From: TMED23 sp964643045
GTDB taxonomy: Bacteria; Pseudomonadota; Alphaproteobacteria; Rhodospirillales; UBA2165
NCBI GenBank assembly: GCA_964643045.1
Contig: CAZXSC010000025.1
Location: 1-28,589, forward strand
Direction: 5' to 3'
DNA: 28,589 nucleotides
Position 1 is the stretch's first letter, and each line of letters starts with the position of its first letter. The position numbers and the translations under genes were made by a program. This document shows, piece by piece, positions 24,390 through 28,589 of the stretch. A model generated the notes under the pieces. The model saw only the letters and a list, made by a program, of their open reading frames with translations, was not told the DNA's origin and did no database searches.

Positions 24390-26053
24390 TGGCTAGAGCT
24401 GCAGATGTCTTGGTTAAAACTTTAACCAAACACGGTGTTGATCGTGTGTTCTGTGTGCCTGGTGAGAGCTACCTGGCTATCATTGATGCCATGTACGATA
24501 CCCCTGAAATCGACGTTGTGACGAACCGGCATGAAGGAGGCGCCAGCTTTATGGCAGTTGCCGATGCCAAGATGACCGGCAAACCCGGTATAGTTATGGT
24601 GAGCCGCGGCCCCGGTGCCACAAATGCGTCAATCGGCATTCATGTAGCTCAGCAAGATGCCGTCCCTGTAATAATGCTCGTTGGCCAAGTTGCCCGCAAA
24701 GATATCGGTCGGAACGCCTTTCAAGAAGTTAATTACACTCAGATGTTTGGCGGCATCGCTAAGTGGGTCGTTGAGATAAATGAGGCTGATGCTATTGCGG
24801 AAAAGGTTCATCACGCCTTTGAGGTCGCCCAATCCGGAACTCCAGGTCCGGTAATTGTATCCTTGCCTGAAGATATGTTGCATGAGCAGACGGAAATCAC
24901 TGTATTGGAACCCGCTAAAATTCTGCAGCCAAAACTCGATGACTATGACATTACTCTTCTGAGCGAGATGTTGTCTGCAGCTGAACGTCCGGTGATTATC
25001 GCGGGGGGCCAGATTGGAGGCAAAAAAGGACGCGAAGCGCTTCAAATGGCGTCAGAATCCTGGAATGTGCCAGTAGCGACGTCTTGGCGACACCAGGATT
25101 TATTTAACGTTAGTCATCCAAATTTTGCCTGTCATTTAGCTTTTAATATGCCACCGATCTTTAAAGACACGCTTAATGAAGCTGATTTAATCATAGGTGT
25201 CGGCACTCGGCTTGGCGATGTTGTTACGCAAGGCTATGAACTGCCCTCCGCACCCAAACCTAGGCAGAAACTTGTTCATATCTATAATGATGCAGAGGCT
25301 ATTGGCAAAATTTTCGATACAGATTTGTCTGTAGTTGCAGATGCAACTGAAACATTACTCGCATTAACTCGAATGAATTCACCAGAGCCGCACGACAATC
25401 GTGTTGCATGGATAAAAAGAGCGCACGCATTGAGTGCGGATAAAATGGTTTGGAATATGCAGGAAGCCGAAGACGGTATCCCTTTCGGCAACATAATTGC
25501 TCATTTACGAAATATCGTAGATGATGATGCTATTACAGCGATCGACGCTGGAAATTTTTCAACGTTCGTCCACAGACTATTCGATTATAAAATCACTCAA
25601 ACCCAATTGGCTGCGGTCGCCGGCGCCATGGGCATGGGTGTCCCCGCCGCGATCGCCGGCGCATTACGATCACCTAATCGCCAAGTGATTTGCTTTGCCG
25701 GCGACGGCGGCTTCCAGATGACGGGTAATGAAATTTCGATAGCAGTCGAGCGCAATTTACCCGTCCGTTTCATTGTGTCCAACAATGGGAGCCTTGGTAC
25801 TATCCGTTTATATCAAGAAAAAAGCTATCCGGAGAGAACTCTAGCAACAAATGTGAGTAACCCAAAATTCTCAAAAATTGCTGAAGCTTATGGCGCTAAA
25901 GGGTTTAAAGTTGAGAAAAATGAAGATATCCCCGACGTTTTTGAACAAGCCTTCGCTGTTGAAGGCCCATCATTAATCGAAGTCAATGCAAGCCTTGAGT
26001 ATTTAGCGGCCTACATCAACATGTCGCATATTCGTGAAGCTGCAGCAAAGTAA
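24389..26053 (+). CDS. ThDP-dependent enzyme of the acetolactate synthase superfamily
   Basis: The product is 554 residues in the standard three-domain order. The catalytic Glu49 is present in N-R-H-E-G-G-A. R-G-P-G-A-T-N lies at 73-79, and the ThDP/Mg motif G-D-G (438-440) is followed 24 residues later by N-N (465-466). This excludes glyoxylate carboligase proper, which has Val at the Glu position. Remaining possibilities include a 2-oxo-acid decarboxylase or carboligase such as acetolactate synthase-like, sulfoacetaldehyde acetyltransferase-like or oxalyl-CoA decarboxylase-like activity; sequence alone does not decide. It is coupled to the upstream MFS gene and convergent with the OsmC-like gene, with only 28 bases between and no visible hairpin. 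Confidence 0.88.
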   Translation: MARAADVLVKTLTKHGVDRVFCVPGESYLAIIDAMYDTPEIDVVTNRHEGGASFMAVADAKMTGKPGIVMVSRGPGATNASIGIHVAQQDAVPVIMLVGQVARKDIGRNAFQEVNYTQMFGGIAKWVVEINEADAIAEKVHHAFEVAQSGTPGPVIVSLPEDMLHEQTEITVLEPAKILQPKLDDYDITLLSEMLSAAERPVIIAGGQIGGKKGREALQMASESWNVPVATSWRHQDLFNVSHPNFACHLAFNMPPIFKDTLNEADLIIGVGTRLGDVVTQGYELPSAPKPRQKLVHIYNDAEAIGKIFDTDLSVVADATETLLALTRMNSPEPHDNRVAWIKRAHALSADKMVWNMQEAEDGIPFGNIIAHLRNIVDDDAITAIDAGNFSTFVHRLFDYKITQTQLAAVAGAMGMGVPAAIAGALRSPNRQVICFAGDGGFQMTGNEISIAVERNLPVRFIVSNNGSLGTIRLYQEKSYPERTLATNVSNPKFSKIAEAYGAKGFKVEKNEDIPDVFEQAFAVEGPSLIEVNASLEYLAAYINMSHIREAAAK

Positions 26054-26081
26054 ATAGCCCTAATAGAATGGTCGTTCGTAT

Positions 26082-26588
26082 TTAGTCTACGTTGACAAAA
26101 TTCTTACCCTGTTTGATTCGGTGATTAACGGGAATTGGGTTTGCCAGTGTTGCCTCTATAAAACAGCCTTTCTTTGCTGCCTCAAGCAAACGCATTTGAT
26201 CTTCGAGAGAAGCATTAGTGTCCATATCAACATCCATTAAAAAATTAACGGGGGATGCCTCATAAGGATTACGCCCTCGACTTGTAGCTTTCCATTTTAT
26301 CGTGGCGTTTACATCAACCCCATATAAATTGACACGAAGGCGTTTTGCAAATGCCCGAATTTGGGTCATCAAGCAGGTAACCAATCCTGTGCAAAAATAA
26401 GCAAGCGGAAGCGGCGCAGTTCCTTCACCTCCATGAAATCCAGCCTCATCAGAGGCCATATTAAATTCTGGTTCAATACTTGGTTCGATCTGCCTGCCCG
26501 TAACTTCGTTTCGCATCTTGCCGACCGATCGGCCATGTAATTCATAGGTCACATTAAAAGTACTGGCCCTTTTCTCTTTATCATCCAC
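26082..26588 (-). CDS. OsmC/Ohr-family protein
   Basis: The frame extends up to an ATG at 26657, which would overlap the upstream dehydrogenase gene by 53 bases. A GTG at 26588, 16 bases after that gene's stop and preceded by GGAG, gives V-D-D-K-E-K-R-A-S-T-F-N-V and is the start I prefer. This leaves 168 residues. OsmC-fold features are the helix with C-T-G-L-V-T-C-L-M (Cys89 and Cys95, counted from 26657) and a second Cys165 in A-K-K-G-C-F-I-E-A-T-L, followed by P-V-N-H. OsmC proteins reduce organic hydroperoxides with a Cys pair. A longer group like this one, found in catabolic clusters, may act on other thiol-reactive substrates. It is the last gene of the YciI-CMD-dehydrogenase-OsmC operon. 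Confidence 0.8.
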   Translation of the reverse strand: MDDKEKRASTFNVTYELHGRSVGKMRNEVTGRQIEPSIEPEFNMASDEAGFHGGEGTAPLPLAYFCTGLVTCLMTQIRAFAKRLRVNLYGVDVNATIKWKATSRGRNPYEASPVNFLMDVDMDTNASLEDQMRLLEAAKKGCFIEATLANPIPVNHRIKQGKNFVNVD

Positions 26589-26604
26589 CTGCTTAATTCT
26601 CCGG

Positions 26605-27495
26605 TTAATTGTCTTCACTGACCCAACGGGCAATTTCCGTATGGTCTGGATTGCCATCCAGCGACATCAATGCATTTGACCAAACATCAACCGACGCTGC
26701 ACCGAGGGGCATGATTATTCCCAGTTCCTTGGCAAACGAGACTGCCGTCGAAATATCTTTCACCATGAGATCCATCGCAAAACCCGCTTCTTTATAATCA
26801 CCTGACAGTATAAATTGTTTGACTTTATTCTCTGTTGAATTGTTCCGCCCGGTTGAAACATTAAGAACATCAATCATCATTTCAGGGTCCAAACCAAATG
26901 TTTCGCCAGCTTTAAGTGCCTCAGACACAATTAACAGGCCCGTAGCGGAGCATAAATTGTTCAATGCCTTCATCGCCTGACCGCAACCAAGACGGCCCAC
27001 ATGAAAAACTCTACTACCCAATATGTTTAATAGTGGATTTGCCCGCTCAACATTATTTTCGTCCCCCCCCACGATGATCGTTAACGTACCAGCATGAGCT
27101 CCCTCCACGCCGCCCGAAACAGGGGCATCAATCATGTTAATGTTGAATTCTTTGAGACGGTCACCTAGCCGGCCGGTTTCAATAGGATCGCACGACGACA
27201 TATCAACAAGAAGACTTCCGTCATCCATCACATTAGCAAGATTTCCCGCACCAAACATAACTTCTTCAACAACCTTATCGTTGGGAAGGCTCGTGACGGC
27301 AATGTCCGCATATTTTCCAAGCTCTTCCAGATTCTCGGCGGCAATTACCCCGATTTGGTCGGCAACTTGGATTGATAATTCAGAAGAGATGTCAAAAACC
27401 ATCAGTTCGTGACCCGCATTAGCCAGGTGCCCTACCATGGGTTTACCCATATTGCCAAGACCGATAAATCCAATTTTATCATTACGTTCTTTCAT
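26605..27495 (-). CDS. 3-hydroxyisobutyrate dehydrogenase-family oxidoreductase
   Basis: The product is 296 residues, the family norm. It has the NAD(P)-binding I-G-F-I-G-L-G-N-M-G at 8-17, the substrate motif D-A-P-V-S-G-G at 123-129, and catalytic Lys176 in G-C-G-Q-A-M-K-A-L-N-N. The group includes 3-hydroxyisobutyrate dehydrogenase, tartronate semialdehyde reductase (GlxR/GarR) and related beta-hydroxyacid dehydrogenases. GlxR would suit a glyoxylate-linked route because fdrA/allG/allH genes are nearby, but the specificity cannot be read. D35 at the end of strand 2 (M-V-F-D-I) favours NAD over NADP. Its start lies three bases after the stop of the carboxymuconolactone-decarboxylase-like gene. 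Confidence 0.9.
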   Translation of the reverse strand: MKERNDKIGFIGLGNMGKPMVGHLANAGHELMVFDISSELSIQVADQIGVIAAENLEELGKYADIAVTSLPNDKVVEEVMFGAGNLANVMDDGSLLVDMSSCDPIETGRLGDRLKEFNINMIDAPVSGGVEGAHAGTLTIIVGGDENNVERANPLLNILGSRVFHVGRLGCGQAMKALNNLCSATGLLIVSEALKAGETFGLDPEMMIDVLNVSTGRNNSTENKVKQFILSGDYKEAGFAMDLMVKDISTAVSFAKELGIIMPLGAASVDVWSNALMSLDGNPDHTEIARWVSEDN

Positions 27496-27498
27496 TGA

Positions 27499-27879
27499 TC
27501 AAATCTTGCCGAGCTCTTTGAGCGTTTCCTCGGTCGCTCGAAACGCCTCCATGCCAGCTGGCACACCGCAGTAGATCATAACCTGCACCAAAGTGGATTG
27601 AATTTCCTCAACCGAAACACCGTTATTAATGGCACCTTTCGTATGTAATTTGATTTCATGTGTGCGGCCAAGTGCCGATAACATAGCTAAATTGATGATG
27701 GAGCGGGTCTTTTTATCAAGGGTATCGTCCCCCCAGGCCTCACCCCAACAATATTTAGTAACCAATTCCTGCATGGGCCGGGAGTAATTGCTTGCTGCTG
27801 CAAGTGATTTCTTGACGTGCTCATGGCCTAAAACCTCTCCACGCATCTGCAAGCCAGTTTCCATCATTTCATCGCTCAT
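27499..27879 (-). CDS. carboxymuconolactone decarboxylase-family protein
   Basis: The product is 126 residues, the size of PcaC. It keeps the family core D-K-K-T-R-S-I-I-N-L-A-M-L, then E76 and H79 in E-I-K-L-H-T-K-G-A-I-N-N-G-V-S, and E-E-I-Q-S-T-L-V-Q-V-M-I-Y-C-G-V-P-A-G. This is closer to PcaC than to AhpD, because the C-x-x-C of AhpD is absent. Known PcaC decarboxylates 4-carboxymuconolactone in protocatechuate breakdown. Family relatives in other clusters have unknown activity, and no other beta-ketoadipate gene is visible. AAGGAGAT lies about six bases before the ATG, the best ribosome-binding site in the window. Second gene of the minus-strand operon. Confidence 0.88.
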   Translation of the reverse strand: MSDEMMETGLQMRGEVLGHEHVKKSLAAASNYSRPMQELVTKYCWGEAWGDDTLDKKTRSIINLAMLSALGRTHEIKLHTKGAINNGVSVEEIQSTLVQVMIYCGVPAGMEAFRATEETLKELGKI

Positions 27880-27949
27880 CTGGATCTCCTTTTAACTATG
27901 ATTTAATGACTATTTTTCCCGGTCGCCCATCAAAACTCCAATTATTTAC

Positions 27950-28237
27950 CTAATCCAGGTTATTGACGGTAATATTTATTGCCGTGATTTTGGATTCTGC
28001 GAACAAGCCGGCCTTATTGTATGGATCATTTTCTGCGTAGTGTTCAACATCACTTCGTTTATCGGCGTCAACGATTAATAGCGTGCCTAAAGGGTCTCCT
28101 GTTTCATCATCCATTAAAGGCCCTGCCAATAAAAGTTCAACAGATTGGCTTTTAACATAATCAACGTGATTATCTCGATTTGCCAACCGAATTTTCAAAC
28201 TGTCTGGCTTATCAAACGATCGTATAATATACTGCAA
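27950..28237 (-). CDS. YciI-like (DGPF/muconolactone-isomerase-fold) protein
   Basis: The product is 95 residues from TTG 28237; GAGGAG lies eight bases upstream and no ATG or GTG is close, which decides the start. YciI features are an N-terminal strand, R-x-x-N-R-D-N-H-V-D-Y (His24), L-L-L-A-G-P-L at 36-41, then G-D-P-L-G-T-L-L-I-V and D-P-Y-N-K-A-G-L-F. YciI-like proteins are small dimeric alpha-beta barrel enzymes that often dehalogenate, isomerise or hydrolyse lactone-like intermediates in aromatic degradation. It heads the operon; the 70-base gap to the next gene has no feature. Confidence 0.82.
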   Translation of the reverse strand: MQYIIRSFDKPDSLKIRLANRDNHVDYVKSQSVELLLAGPLMDDETGDPLGTLLIVDADKRSDVEHYAENDPYNKAGLFAESKITAINITVNNLD

Positions 28238-28525
28238 TGTTTCTACTCCTCTTCTCTAATAATATTAGAACGTCCCTGGCTTTATGTTGTATTTTAAAAA
28301 GACAATAATCAACCACTTCTACCTGCTATTTAGGCGCTAATATTCCGATTGCGTTGATTGCGCGAAATTTCTAATCTATTCGCCGATATTCATTTGATAA
28401 AACGTAATTATAATATTCAATGAAGGTAAAGTGCTTCTAGAATTTTGATGCCATTACTATGTTAAGATGTAAGACATTGAGTTTTATTTGCCGCGTGAGA
28501 ATTTTGAAAGAAATGGGAGAGAATA
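28238..28525. promoter_or_regulatory. divergent promoter region between the YciI and SDR genes
   Basis: A 288-base AT-rich spacer between two divergent transcription units. It should hold both promoters, but I cannot pick out a convincing -35/-10 pair. GGGAGA at 28515-28520 is the ribosome-binding site of the rightward gene, five bases from its ATG. Nothing else is seen. Confidence 0.4.
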
Positions 28526-28589
28526 ATGGCAACCCTTTTGATAACTGGTGGCAATCGTGGGATCGGACTTGGGCTGGTTAAAGTCTATT
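28526..28589 (+). CDS. short-chain dehydrogenase/reductase, first 21 codons (cut by window end)
   Basis: ATG at 28526 opens M-A-T-L-L-I-T-G-G-N-R-G-I-G-L-G, which carries the SDR nucleotide-binding motif T-G-x-x-x-G-I-G at the very N-terminus. It is continuous to the window edge and has a good ribosome-binding site (GGGAGA). The rest of the gene is outside. It is divergent from the YciI operon. Confidence 0.82.
   Translation, partial: MATLLITGGNRGIGLGLVKVY

Noticed and set aside
24629..25045. Minus-strand 138-codon frame inside the ThDP enzyme gene
   Set aside because: Antisense shadow; the plus-strand protein carries all ThDP motifs across this span.
24389..26053. Glyoxylate carboligase (gcl) assignment
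   Set aside because: The catalytic Glu is present, whereas Gcl has Val at that position.

Overview
The window looks like accessory chromosome of a marine-type alphaproteobacterium with low to moderate GC, perhaps near the Rhodospirillales. This placement rests on gene style only (HGGXSTG protein, MORN and Sel1 proteins, vWA-like exported proteins, fdrA/DUF1116/DUF2877 set) and has not been checked by search. No rRNA, complete tRNA or CRISPR array was seen.

Region 1 (about 1-8.7 kb) is AT-rich and full of small or poorly known proteins, many with N-terminal signal peptides. It holds the end of a MORN-repeat protein, an HGGXSTG-domain gene, and an apparent three-gene operon at 2.17-5.34 kb. 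That operon encodes an exported caspase-fold protein with a Sel1-like tail, a four-helix membrane protein with coiled coils on both sides, and an exported vWA-like protein with a degenerate metal site. It is followed by an exported Sel1-type protein on the other strand, a secreted thermonuclease with a Cys/His-rich N-terminus, and a TPR protein.

Region 2 (about 8.7-10.4 kb) is a graveyard of mobile DNA. It contains the arm-binding part of a tyrosine integrase with an in-frame amber codon, a 14-base match to the 3' end of a tRNA-Ser (candidate attachment site), two tandem wrecked IS6-family transposases, and copies of a striking GTGGGTA-N5-GTGGGTAGG motif, one of which also lies near 1.46 kb.

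Region 3 (10.4-13.5 kb) resembles part of a surface-polysaccharide or small-molecule modification locus: an apparently 5'-truncated unknown gene coupled to a formyltransferase-fold protein, a SAM methyltransferase, an adenylylsulfate-kinase-like protein and a 38-codon ORF.

Region 4 (13.9-28.6 kb) is a catabolic and transport cluster. A Bcr/CflA-type exporter is followed by allG-like (DUF1116) and fdrA genes on the minus strand. A DUF2877 (allH-like) gene diverges from them and overlaps a class A flavin monooxygenase. Further on are a formylglycine sulfatase/phosphonate-ester-hydrolase-type enzyme, a second MFS transporter and a ThDP enzyme. A convergent minus-strand operon carries YciI-like, carboxymuconolactone-decarboxylase-like, 3-hydroxyisobutyrate-dehydrogenase-like and OsmC-like genes. 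The first bases of a short-chain dehydrogenase close the window. FdrA, AllG and AllH together form the oxamate carbamoyltransferase of E. coli allantoin catabolism. Here they lack carbamate kinase and ureidoglycolate dehydrogenase and sit beside a monooxygenase, so a different carbamoyl- or oxalyl-amide substrate, possibly from an N-heterocycle, is the most interesting inference in the window.
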